Assembly: GCA_945889005.1 (NCBI GenBank)
Contig: CAMDBI010000004.1
Location: 1-64,000, forward strand
DNA length: 64,000 bases
Reading direction: 5' to 3'
Source: Bacteroides fragilis
GTDB lineage: Bacteria; Bacteroidota; Bacteroidia; Bacteroidales; DTGW01
Below are positions 17,292 through 25,375 of the stretch, piece after piece; positions within the stretch are counted from its first letter, which is position 1, and each line of letters opens with the position of its first letter. Both the position numbers and the translations under genes were made by a program. The notes beneath the pieces are model-generated. The model searched no databases, was not told the origin of the DNA, and saw nothing but the letters and a program-made list of their open reading frames with translations.

Positions 17292-19517
17292 TTAAGTAAG
17301 TTTGTTTTCGGAAATTTCTGACAAAAATGCAACAAATTCCGAACTGTTGGCAATATTGTATTTTGCTAAAGTAGGGTTTAGCCCAACTTTTATTGTAACA
17401 GCCATTTGTGGTAGTGCTGCAAACATAGTTTCGTCGGTTTTGTCGTCGCCAACGGCAAGTATAAAGTCATAGTCCTCGTTTTCGGTCAGTTGCTTGGCTG
17501 TTTCGCCTTTGTTAAATTTACCACATTTGACTTCGAGTACTTTGTTTCCTTCAATAATATCGAAATCGGTTTTGTGTTTTATAATTTCAACCAGATCGTC
17601 GCGTAATTCGTGCAGGCGCAATTGGGCATAATCAAGTTCGGCATTGCGGAAATGCCACACTACACTTCCCGATTTTTCTTCGACAAATGTGCCATTACAG
17701 CGGTTTACATATTCGTTAAGGATGGGCAAAATGGTTTCTTTCCAGTTTGGGCTCACATTTACGGTGCATTTCCATTCATCGCCAAATTCTTTCATGTAAA
17801 AACCATGTTCGGCTACAAGGGTTAATTTAATATTGGCAAATTGCTTGTCGAGAAATTCTTTTTTTCGACCGCTAATTATAATAAGCTTGTTTTGTGGGTT
17901 TTGAACAATGTTTTTAATTATATTCAATGTTTTTTTGTCTATCTGAGTCTTTTCCGGGTCTTTGGTAAACGATACCAATGTTCCATCGTAATCGAGAAAA
18001 ATGATGCGTTTTTTAGCGTTTTTGTAGTTTTCGCTTATTTCTCGAGAGAGCTTTTGGTTAATTAATCGAATGTTGAGTTTGGTCTGATGATTTTTGGTGT
18101 CGCTCAATTGATCGAAAAAGTCGTTGGCCCAAGTAAATACATTGTAATTGGCTAGTCGTTTTTGCATAGACGCTATTTTTGTTTGTTTAATTGAAGCCTT
18201 CATTTCGAGAGCTTCACGAATAGCAGCGGCTGTTTCGTTTTCGTCGGCAGGGTTAATAATAATTGCCTCATTGAGTTCTGCCGCGGCTCCAGCCATTTCG
18301 CTCAAAATCAAAACCCCTTTGTTCTCGACCTGGCAGGCGATATATTCCTTTGCTACAAGATTCATGCCGTCGCGTAGGGGGGTAATAAGCCCTACATCAC
18401 TAAGGTCGTATAGGGCTATCAATTCGTTGAATGTGAGTGATTTGTATTGGTAAATAATTGGTCGCCACGACAATGAGCTGAATTTGCCGTTGATACGACC
18501 CACGTTATATTCAATTTCTTTTTTCATATCGCGGTATTTGGCAATATTGTCGCGCGAGGGAACGACTACCATATTAAACACTACTCGAGAGTGCCAACCA
18601 GGATTTTGATCGAGAAACACCTCGTATGCTTGTAGTCTGTTCAACAGTCCTTTGGAGTAGTCGAGCCGGTCGACCGAAAATATTAACTTTTGACCACTAA
18701 GTTGAACTCGCATTTTTTCTTTTTCATCAATAACTGCTTCACTACTGCAAGCATTGTTGAATTTTTCGAAGTCGATACCTATCGGGAATGCATCGGCTTT
18801 GACTATTCGATTGTTGCTGTAAATAATGTTTTGGTTGCAATCGAAGCCGGTTGTGCGTTTTACTGTTTTGATAAAGTGCTGAGCATAATCGTGTGTGTGA
18901 AAGCCTATGAGGTCGGCGCCTAGCAGTCCATTAATAATGCTTTCGCGCCATTTGCGTGGCACCAACCTAAATATTTCGAATGATGGGAAAGGGATGTGAA
19001 GAAAGAAGCCAATATTGGCATCGGGTATTTTCTTTCGCAACATTTCGGGTACTAGCATAAGTTGGTAATCGTGTATCCAAATAAAATCGCCAGGTTTTAC
19101 AATTTTCGCCAGCTCGTTACAAAATGCTTCGTTGGCTGTTTTATATGCTTCAAAGTATTCATTGTTGAAAACACAATAAGATGTAAAATAATGAAACATG
19201 GGCCATATAAAATCGTTGCAGAAGCCTCCATAAAACAAATCGTTTATTTTGGTATTAAGGTGCACCGGTTGCAGCTCAAAATGTTCGTTTTCTAAATTGC
19301 TTTTTGGTAAATCAATCGGAATATTGTCGGCAGTGCCTGTCCAAATAATTTTATTGTTCTCATGCTTGTTTTCTGTTTTAAATTTCTCTGACAATGCTAG
19401 TATAGCCGATACCAAGCCACCCGAGTTTTGTATTGCTTTATATCTTTTTTTTGTTTTGTTAAATTTAAAAGGGAGGCGATATGCAGCAATTATTAACCTG
19501 TTAAAATTTTTATCCAT
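17292..19517 (-). CDS. otsA: Fused trehalose-6-phosphate synthase/phosphatase
   Basis: A 741-residue two-domain enzyme. The N-terminal GT20 domain (about 1-470) has AAYRLPFKF, WIHDYQLMLVPEMLRKK, HIPFPSFEIFR, FSVDRLDYSKGL and RDGMNLVAKEY; it joins UDP- or GDP-glucose to glucose-6-phosphate. The C-terminal HAD-type phosphatase (about 490-735) has FLDYDGTLVSF, IIISGRKKEFL and VGDDKTDETMF and releases trehalose. Some residues of the glucose-6-phosphate glycine loop at the N-terminus are degenerate (QNSGGLVSAI). The product is a compatible solute. Cotranscribed with the GH15 gene, within the ion-homeostasis block. Confidence 0.95.
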   Translation of the reverse strand: MDKNFNRLIIAAYRLPFKFNKTKKRYKAIQNSGGLVSAILALSEKFKTENKHENNKIIWTGTADNIPIDLPKSNLENEHFELQPVHLNTKINDLFYGGFCNDFIWPMFHYFTSYCVFNNEYFEAYKTANEAFCNELAKIVKPGDFIWIHDYQLMLVPEMLRKKIPDANIGFFLHIPFPSFEIFRLVPRKWRESIINGLLGADLIGFHTHDYAQHFIKTVKRTTGFDCNQNIIYSNNRIVKADAFPIGIDFEKFNNACSSEAVIDEKEKMRVQLSGQKLIFSVDRLDYSKGLLNRLQAYEVFLDQNPGWHSRVVFNMVVVPSRDNIAKYRDMKKEIEYNVGRINGKFSSLSWRPIIYQYKSLTFNELIALYDLSDVGLITPLRDGMNLVAKEYIACQVENKGVLILSEMAGAAAELNEAIIINPADENETAAAIREALEMKASIKQTKIASMQKRLANYNVFTWANDFFDQLSDTKNHQTKLNIRLINQKLSREISENYKNAKKRIIFLDYDGTLVSFTKDPEKTQIDKKTLNIIKNIVQNPQNKLIIISGRKKEFLDKQFANIKLTLVAEHGFYMKEFGDEWKCTVNVSPNWKETILPILNEYVNRCNGTFVEEKSGSVVWHFRNAELDYAQLRLHELRDDLVEIIKHKTDFDIIEGNKVLEVKCGKFNKGETAKQLTENEDYDFILAVGDDKTDETMFAALPQMAVTIKVGLNPTLAKYNIANSSEFVAFLSEISENKLT

Positions 19518-19826
19518 TTTGTGAAGATTTTTGTATTGATTTAATTCTAACTATAACTGTTTTTCCAAAGTTTAATTCTGAATTTATTGAAAAAAATGCG
19601 TGATGTAATTCGGTAATGCGTTTAAAAATATTTTCGTCCAAGCCTTGTTTTTTACAAACGCCGCTACTTTGGGTTTGTCTTTAACGAATAGTATTTTAGT
19701 TATTTTTAAACTCCTCACTTCGACTTTCGTTCCGTGTAACACATTTACAGTAGTAAACTTCGGGTTAAAAATTTGTCCGCCTCAAAAAATCGAGTTTTTA
19801 GTTACGCCCTTATGTATTTTGGGAAA
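19518..19826. other. Intergenic stretch with an unassigned open frame
   Basis: This 309-bp gap separates two minus-strand genes. On the minus strand 19781-19584 is open for 65 codons and ends with TAA; it reads GGQIFNPKFTTVNVLHGTKV, then EVRSLKITKILFVKDKP, and ends NALPNYITHFFQ. There is no ATG, and a TGA precedes it, so if it was coding it is a remnant. I do not recognise it. No terminator hairpin was found for the histidine kinase. Confidence 0.3.
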
Positions 19827-21185
19827 TTATATTAAATGCCTAAGCCTCAAATATACTGTTGTGCCTATGTTGTGCTTTGAGTTTGCAATTACTTTTATCT
19901 GATGCAAATCGGCAATGCGTTTTACAATGGCTAGTCCTATTCCATGTCCTTTGAAACCGCCAACATTGTTGCCTCTGTAAAGAGGTTTAAAAATATGCTC
20001 CAAATCGTCGGGAGGTATGCCTATACCATTGTCGATAACCGATACAATTATATCGATTGTTGTAAAGTCGATTTTTATCTTGGCTTTTTTGTCGTTGGAG
20101 TATTTACAGGCATTGTCGATAATGTTGGCAAACATAAGTTGCAACAAACGTTCGTTGCCCAAGCATTGGAGTTGTTGCTCGTTTTCGGGGTTTTGCTCAA
20201 ACTCTACTGTAATCGAGTATTCGGGGTTTTTGTTTTTCAACTGGTCAATGATTGCAAACAGAAGTTCATCGACCGATATTAGCTCCATCTTGATGCGCGA
20301 AGGCTCAATCTCTGTTTCGGCAAGGTTCAGAAAACCATTGATAAGCACTGCCATTTTAGAGGTGTCGTCGTATACCGATTGAAGCACAGCACGGTATTCG
20401 TCTTTGTCGCGGTTTTTGTTCAGAACAACTTCTATTTGCCCCAATACCGAAGTGATTGGGGTACGTAGCTCGTGCGAAGCATTTAGAATAAAAGCTTTCT
20501 CGGTTTCGAGTACTTGCGCTATGCGATTGAGCAAGGCATTGAACGATGCCGAAAGTTGCGAAATTTCATCGGAACCATTAATGCTTAGGCGTTTTTTTAA
20601 CTCGTGAGGTTCAAGAGTGTCTATTTCAAAAAGTATATTTCGAAAAGGTTTGAGCGACCAAATGGCGTTGTAAAAACCAAAACCGACAATCAGCAGGAGT
20701 GAATAAAAAAGTACCCATGCAAGGATTCGAATCAGGTTATTCAGTTCGTCGAAGCCTTGGTTGTCGAATGCCGAAGCATACACCTGAAACTTCATGCCAT
20801 TGTGCAAATAGTGGTACGTTACAGATTTTTCGCCGGGTATAAACTGGTCTATGATAGTTTCTTGCCGGGTTATACGTTGCAAAGTAGCTGTATCGTTTCG
20901 GTCGATGTTGCTATAAAAAACAACATCTGAACTGTCGAAAACTACCAATTCGAATTGGCTCATTGAGGTTTTTATATTTTTGTCGATCAGTCGCAACATA
21001 GTGCTATCAATGCTTTTCTCGATAAAAAGCATATTAACCGAGCTCATTGTTCGGTACAGCAGTCGGTTTTTGAAATCGTTTTCGCGGTATTGAACATAAA
21101 TCAAAACAACTAAAAATGAGAATAATAACAATAATAGGAACGAGAGTAGCGAGTAGTTGAGTATGAGTTTAGAGCGTATTTTCAT
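19827..21185 (-). CDS. Sensor histidine kinase with HAMP domain
   Basis: A 452-residue kinase starting at ATG 21185. Membrane segments are at about 10-31 and 152-175 with a periplasmic sensor between them, followed by a HAMP region (FRNILFEIDTLEPHELKKRL), the phosphoacceptor His238 in NASHELRTPITS, and an ATPase domain with an N box (ANIIDNACKYS), DNGIGI and a GHGIGLAIVKR box. A longer reading from 21260 would overlap the regulator gene by 74 bases and put a charged stretch before the first membrane helix, so it is less likely. Cotranscribed after the response regulator, one base apart. Confidence 0.93.
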   Translation of the reverse strand: MKIRSKLILNYSLLSFLLLLLFSFLVVLIYVQYRENDFKNRLLYRTMSSVNMLFIEKSIDSTMLRLIDKNIKTSMSQFELVVFDSSDVVFYSNIDRNDTATLQRITRQETIIDQFIPGEKSVTYHYLHNGMKFQVYASAFDNQGFDELNNLIRILAWVLFYSLLLIVGFGFYNAIWSLKPFRNILFEIDTLEPHELKKRLSINGSDEISQLSASFNALLNRIAQVLETEKAFILNASHELRTPITSVLGQIEVVLNKNRDKDEYRAVLQSVYDDTSKMAVLINGFLNLAETEIEPSRIKMELISVDELLFAIIDQLKNKNPEYSITVEFEQNPENEQQLQCLGNERLLQLMFANIIDNACKYSNDKKAKIKIDFTTIDIIVSVIDNGIGIPPDDLEHIFKPLYRGNNVGGFKGHGIGLAIVKRIADLHQIKVIANSKHNIGTTVYLRLRHLI

Positions 21186-21186
21186 G

Positions 21187-21879
21187 TTATTCGGGTTTTT
21201 CTGAAAAAATGTAACCAAGCCCAATGCGGGTATGAATGAGTCGAGGTTCAAAACCTGCATCTATTTTTTTTCTTAAAAAATTGACATACACATCGACCAC
21301 GTTGGTTCCGGTATCGAATTTGATACCCCATACGTTTTCGCTAATATCGAGGCGGCTAAGAACCTTGTTGCGGTTATTGGCAAAATATTCGAGCAACATA
21401 TACTCTTTTGCTCTGAGGGTTATGTGATTGCCAGAGCGCATTACACGTTTTTCGTCAAAATTAATTTCGAGATCGGCAATTCGAAGGGTGTTTTGTTTAT
21501 CGGCTTTGTTGTTTCTTCGTTTCAACAGGGCTTTGATTCGTGCTACCAGCTCGCGTACTTCGAATGGTTTGAGTAGGTAATCGTCGGCTCCGGCATCGAA
21601 CCCCTGTACTTTCTCGTCGATACCTCCAAGGGCTGTGAGCATAAGCACCGGAATTTGAATATTGTTGTCGCGGATGAGTTTGCACAACTCAAAACCATTG
21701 ATATGAGGGAGGTTGATATCGAGTATTGCCAAATCGAATTGCTGTGTCAATATCATCGACTTGCCAATGAGCCCATCGAAAGCTATTTGAGCATCGAACC
21801 CACTCTCGATAAGACCTTGCCTGATAAAAGTAGCAACTTTTGGTTCATCCTCTACAATTAATATTTTGTGATTCTCCAT
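21187..21879 (-). CDS. OmpR-family response regulator (CusR/ArlR-like)
   Basis: A 230-residue regulator: receiver with Asp54 in LAILDINLP and Lys near 104 in LLKPFEVREL, then a winged-helix domain ending TRIGLGYIFSEKPE. It is followed by its kinase one base later and is divergently transcribed from nhaA (163 bp apart), so it may control nhaA or the minus-strand trehalose genes beyond the kinase; this is inference from position only. No repeated operator was recognised in the shared upstream region. Confidence 0.95.
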   Translation of the reverse strand: MENHKILIVEDEPKVATFIRQGLIESGFDAQIAFDGLIGKSMILTQQFDLAILDINLPHINGFELCKLIRDNNIQIPVLMLTALGGIDEKVQGFDAGADDYLLKPFEVRELVARIKALLKRRNNKADKQNTLRIADLEINFDEKRVMRSGNHITLRAKEYMLLEYFANNRNKVLSRLDISENVWGIKFDTGTNVVDVYVNFLRKKIDAGFEPRLIHTRIGLGYIFSEKPE

Positions 21880-21990
21880 ATTGTGTATGGTTCTGTTTTG
21901 TCAAAGTAATACTAATAAAACTATCTGACGATTAAAAAACAATTAATGTAAAATTAAAAACAGATTAAAAATTAGTGTCTCTGTTTTTTT

Positions 21991-22023
21991 TTTGCTATAT
22001 TAATTCAATTACTTGTATTTTTG
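21991..22023 (+). promoter_or_regulatory. Promoter of nhaA
   Basis: TTTG (21991-21994) and TATTTTTG (22016-22023) are 21 bp apart and match the Bacteroidota -33/-7 consensus. Transcription would start near 22027, giving a leader of about 16 nt to ATG 22043 and excluding the upstream ATG at 22013. Confidence 0.7.
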
Positions 22024-22042
22024 TTTTTTAAATCAAAAAAAG

Positions 22043-23185
22043 ATGACCAAACTTTTTAAAGAGTTTTACAACAGCGAGAAATCAGGAGGGTTTGTTTTAA
22101 TAATATGCACCATTATATCATTGGTGCTCGCCAATACTATTATTGGTGTGCAGTATACCGAAATGTGGCATCTCAAATTTGCAGGTCTTAGCCTCGAACA
22201 TTGGGTCAACGATGGTCTAATGGCAATTTTCTTTCTGTTAATTGGTTTAGAGTTGGAACGCGAATTATATGTTGGCGATTTGTCGTCGCCCCGCAAAGCA
22301 TTTTTGCCTATTGCTGCGGCTCTTGGCGGTATGGTTTTTCCGGCTTTTATATACATATTGTTTAATCACAATACCCCAACCGCTTCGGGGTTTGGTATTC
22401 CAATTGCTACCGATATTGCTTTTGCTTTGGGGGTATTGTCGCTGTTGGGAAAACGCGTTCCATTGTCGCTCAAAGTGTTTTTAACGGCTCTTGCCGTAGT
22501 CGACGATTTAGGGGCCATACTGATTATTGCCATTTTTTACACCAAAACACTGATATGGACAAACCTTGCTTTGGCAGGCGGTATTGGTGTGGTATTGTTA
22601 GTTCTGAACAAGCTCAAAGTTTTTAATCTTATTCCATACATCATTGGTGGTATTGCCATGTGGTATTTTATGTTGCATTCGGGCGTTCATGCAACAATTA
22701 CAGGAGTTGTGTTGGCTTTTCTAATTCCTTTTGGTAAAGGTAATTCCAAGTCGCCCTCGTATTTGTTGCAGCACTTTTTGCACAAACCGGTAGCATTTAT
22801 TGTATTACCCATATTTGCATTGGCCAATACAGCTATATTGCTAAAAACAGGTTGGCATCATTCGATACAGGATAGTTATGGAATGGGCATTTCGCTTGGG
22901 CTTTTTGTTGGGAAGCCACTTGGTATTTTTCTTTTTGTTTATTTAGCTGTATTGCTCGGGTTGAGCAATTTGCCACAGGGCTTGCAGTGGAAACACATTG
23001 TTGGCGTTGGCTTCTTGGCAGGTATTGGGTTTACCATGTCGATATTTATCACTTTATTGTCGTTCGACAATGTCGATATTATTAATAATGCAAAACTAAT
23101 TATTCTTATTTCGTCGCTTATGTCGGGTATTGTAGGAGTATTGTTACTGAAATCGATTAGCGAACCTAAAAAACGAATTGATTAA
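22043..23185 (+). CDS. nhaA: Na+/H+ antiporter NhaA
   Basis: A 380-residue, roughly 12-helix antiporter. It begins MTKLFKEFYNSEKSGGFVLI, and the functional core is intact: ATDIAFALGVLSLLG with Asp124, and ALAVVDDLGAILIIA with the ion-binding pair Asp154-Asp155. NhaA exchanges 2 H+ for 1 Na+ at high pH or salt. ATG 22043 fits the promoter and family length; an upstream ATG at 22013 lies over the -7 element. Followed by a 13-bp terminator hairpin. Third Na+/H+ antiporter within 12 kb. Confidence 0.96.
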   Translation: MTKLFKEFYNSEKSGGFVLIICTIISLVLANTIIGVQYTEMWHLKFAGLSLEHWVNDGLMAIFFLLIGLELERELYVGDLSSPRKAFLPIAAALGGMVFPAFIYILFNHNTPTASGFGIPIATDIAFALGVLSLLGKRVPLSLKVFLTALAVVDDLGAILIIAIFYTKTLIWTNLALAGGIGVVLLVLNKLKVFNLIPYIIGGIAMWYFMLHSGVHATITGVVLAFLIPFGKGNSKSPSYLLQHFLHKPVAFIVLPIFALANTAILLKTGWHHSIQDSYGMGISLGLFVGKPLGIFLFVYLAVLLGLSNLPQGLQWKHIVGVGFLAGIGFTMSIFITLLSFDNVDIINNAKLIILISSLMSGIVGVLLLKSISEPKKRID

Positions 23186-23197
23186 AAAAAACTAAAT

Positions 23198-23238
23198 GGG
23201 GCTTGGTTTGCCGCAAATATAGCCGCAAACCAAGCCCC
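23198..23238 (+). terminator. Hairpin after nhaA
   Basis: GGGGCTTGGTTTG (23198-23210) pairs perfectly with CAAACCAAGCCCC (23226-23238) over a 15-nt loop. It starts 13 bp after the nhaA stop. There is no long T-run after it, so termination may be partial. Confidence 0.65.
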
Positions 23239-23277
23239 TCACAAATTGAACTTACTGATAGTCATTTCGACCGCAGA

Positions 23278-23310
23278 GAGAAATCTCATAATTATATTTT
23301 TAATCGGACA
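23278..23310 (+). repeat. Short dispersed repeat, copy 2
   Basis: GAGAAATCT, then a gap, then TTTTTAATCGGACA; related to 12331-12360 (minus) and 24437-24463. It is preceded by GTCATTTCGACCG, a stretch often seen in intergenic repeats of this phylum. Confidence 0.4.
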
Positions 23311-23385
23311 TTAATCTGGCTTTTTTAATAAAAACGACACCAAATGCTTTAATGCCGCTTTAATGTATTTGCCGATATGCAAAGT

Positions 23386-23393
23386 TATTTTTG
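23386..23393 (+). promoter_or_regulatory. -7 element before dapB-like gene
   Basis: TATTTTTG fits TAnnTTTG and lies 18 bp before ATG 23412, a typical short leader. No -33 element is found at the usual distance. Confidence 0.45.
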
Positions 23394-23411
23394 TAAATAA
23401 AACAAAAGTAT

Positions 23412-24173
23412 ATGACGCAAAAGGTTGGAATAATTGGTTTTGGAAAATCAGGCAGAGCAGTAGCAACGGTAATATTGCAACATCCCGATTTTACGCTCGA
23501 GTGGGTATACCGGCAAAGTCATACACTCGAAAACCGACTAGTTTCAGATTTTTTAGGTATTGAATCGGACAATAAGGGTACTATTTATTCAAAATTTTCA
23601 ATGGAAATCGGACAGTTGCTCGATCTGTTTCCGGTCGATATTATAGTCGATTTCTCGTCCGAAACATCGATATTCGAATATGGCCGACAGGCAGCCAAAA
23701 GACATGTTAAAATAATATCGGCTATATCGCATTACGACAATTTGACCCTCGATTTTCTTAAGCAATTGTCGGAACAAACGCTCGTGTTTTGGTCGCCCAA
23801 TATAACACTGGGAGTTAATTACTTGTTATTTGTTGCTCGTTTATTAAAGAAAATTGCTCCTTGGGTCGATGTCGAAATTATTGAAGAACATTTCAAGCAA
23901 AAAGAAGGTATATCGGGAACAGCTGTTAAAATTGCCGAATCGCTCGATATAGCAGTCGAAAATATCAATTCGGTTAGGGCAGGAGGTATTGTCGGGAAAC
24001 ATGAAATTATTTTTGGATTTCCCTATCAAACAGTAAGGCTAATACACGAATCGATCTCACGAGAGGCTTTTGGCAATGGTGTCATATTTGTAGCACAGAA
24101 TGTCGTCGATAAAAAAACGGGGTATTATTCTTTTGAAAATATTTTCGAACAAGTATTGAAGGCTCAAAATTAA
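23412..24173 (+). CDS. dapB: 4-hydroxy-tetrahydrodipicolinate reductase-like protein
   Basis: A 253-residue protein. The NAD(P)-binding fold starts KVGIIGFGKSGRAVA (4-18); DIIVDFSS (about 76-83) is the second cofactor segment. The catalytic loop reads EEHFKQKEGISGTAVKIAE at 158-176: His160 and Lys164 match E. coli His159 and Lys163, and SGT (168-170) is kept, but the second His of the usual HH pair is Phe161 and the Pro before SGT is Ile. The C-terminus GGIVGKHEIIFGFPYQTVRL and SISREAFGNGVIFVAQNV is family-typical. It most likely makes tetrahydrodipicolinate for lysine and diaminopimelate; a paralogue with a shifted role cannot be excluded. Confidence 0.8.
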   Translation: MTQKVGIIGFGKSGRAVATVILQHPDFTLEWVYRQSHTLENRLVSDFLGIESDNKGTIYSKFSMEIGQLLDLFPVDIIVDFSSETSIFEYGRQAAKRHVKIISAISHYDNLTLDFLKQLSEQTLVFWSPNITLGVNYLLFVARLLKKIAPWVDVEIIEEHFKQKEGISGTAVKIAESLDIAVENINSVRAGGIVGKHEIIFGFPYQTVRLIHESISREAFGNGVIFVAQNVVDKKTGYYSFENIFEQVLKAQN

Positions 24174-24202
24174 GAAACCGTTTCAATGTCTGAAACGGTT
24201 TC
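24174..24202 (+). terminator. Hairpin after dapB-like gene
   Basis: GAAACCGTTTCA (24174-24185) and TGAAACGGTTTC (24191-24202) form a perfect 12-bp stem with loop ATGTC, directly after the stop codon. The T-run after it is weak. Confidence 0.65.
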
Positions 24203-24436
24203 TCTACCTGATTATATTTGAAAAGCATATTGTCATCAGTTTGCTGATGCGAATGCAAAATTATTACATGGCTTTCGAAGTGAAATTAAAAACAGATTAA
24301 ATTTCGAAAAATAAATTTAATTTGTTTTGTAAATGTTGCATTGCTTTACTTTATTTTTGCAACTTTCTTACAGATTCTTTAATAATATTGATCGGTTAAG
24401 TATCTTTGATATGTGATTTCTTACTTCGAACGAAAT

Positions 24437-24463
24437 GAGAAATCTGTTATTTTTAATTGGACA
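24437..24463 (+). repeat. Short dispersed repeat, copy 3
   Basis: GAGAAATCT is followed by TTTTTAATTGGACA. The GAGAAATC arm also pairs with GATTTCTT upstream (from 24416), so this copy is the end of a small palindrome. It sits just before the psd start. The rest of the 24203-24484 gap shows only AT-rich DNA. Confidence 0.4.
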
Positions 24464-24484
24464 ACAATGATTCTTTAATATAAA

Positions 24485-25375
24485 ATGAGAAAACCCAAAC
24501 TATACAATCGTAAAACAAAAGAATTAGAATTCGAAAACACGTATAAAGTCGATGGATTGGCATTTCTATACAAAACCGAGCTTGGCAAATTGCTTACTTA
24601 TACAATATTGAATAAAAGAGTAATATCTGCTATATACGGTCAGATGGTCAAAAGCAAAAATAGTCTTGCTCAAATACCCAAGTTTATTAAACATTACAAC
24701 ATAAATCTCGACGAAGTAAAGCGTCCATTGGCATCTTTCAAAAGTTTTAACGATTTTTTTATTAGAGAGCTCAAACAAGAAGCTCGTCCGATCGATCTTG
24801 AGCCAAGTCATTTGATTTCGCCCGCCGATTCGAGGCTTTTTGTCTTCGATCTTTCTAAGCAACACAACCTGCCTGTTAAAGGTTACTGGTACTCGTTACA
24901 CGATTTGTTGAAAAACAAGAAACTAGATAAAGACTATGCCGATGGATGGTGTTTTATATACCGTTTGGCTCCTGCCGATTACCATCGTTATTGCTATATA
25001 GACCAGGGTATTCAAGAAAAAGTTAAACGTATTAGAGGTGTTCTGCACTCGGTACATCCATTGGCACTTTCGGTTACTAAAAATCTAATGTCGAAAAATT
25101 ACCGCGAACTTACAATATTACAAACAAAGAATTTTGGTGATGTTGCTCATTTAGAAGTTGGAGCTTTATTTGTCGGAAAAATGATTCAACATTTTAGAAA
25201 AGACCATACCTTTAAAAGAGGCGAAGAAAAAGGATATTTCGAATTTGGCGGTTCTACTATAATTCAACTCTTTAAAAGGGGTGCCGTACAGCCCGATACC
25301 GATATTGTTGAACAATCGGCTCAGAAAATTGAATCCCTTGTTAAAATGGGTGAAAAAGTAGGAACAAAAGCTTAG
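24485..25375 (+). CDS. psd: Phosphatidylserine decarboxylase
   Basis: A 296-residue proenzyme that forms phosphatidylethanolamine from phosphatidylserine at the inner membrane. Seen are FKSFNDFFIRELK near 84, SPADSRLFVFD with the catalytic acid region, FIYRLAPADYHRYCYIDQG with the conserved His, HSVHPLALS, and the self-cleavage site FGGST near 263, where the Ser becomes the pyruvoyl group. The variant GGST in place of the common LGST still keeps the Gly-Ser bond. Its last 4 bases overlap the end of the convergent parC. No pssA is adjacent. Confidence 0.93.
   Translation: MRKPKLYNRKTKELEFENTYKVDGLAFLYKTELGKLLTYTILNKRVISAIYGQMVKSKNSLAQIPKFIKHYNINLDEVKRPLASFKSFNDFFIRELKQEARPIDLEPSHLISPADSRLFVFDLSKQHNLPVKGYWYSLHDLLKNKKLDKDYADGWCFIYRLAPADYHRYCYIDQGIQEKVKRIRGVLHSVHPLALSVTKNLMSKNYRELTILQTKNFGDVAHLEVGALFVGKMIQHFRKDHTFKRGEEKGYFEFGGSTIIQLFKRGAVQPDTDIVEQSAQKIESLVKMGEKVGTKA

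Noticed and set aside
23198-23238. Inverted repeat after nhaA as a mobile element end
   Set aside because: It is a single hairpin just after a stop codon with no partner copy; a terminator explains it better.
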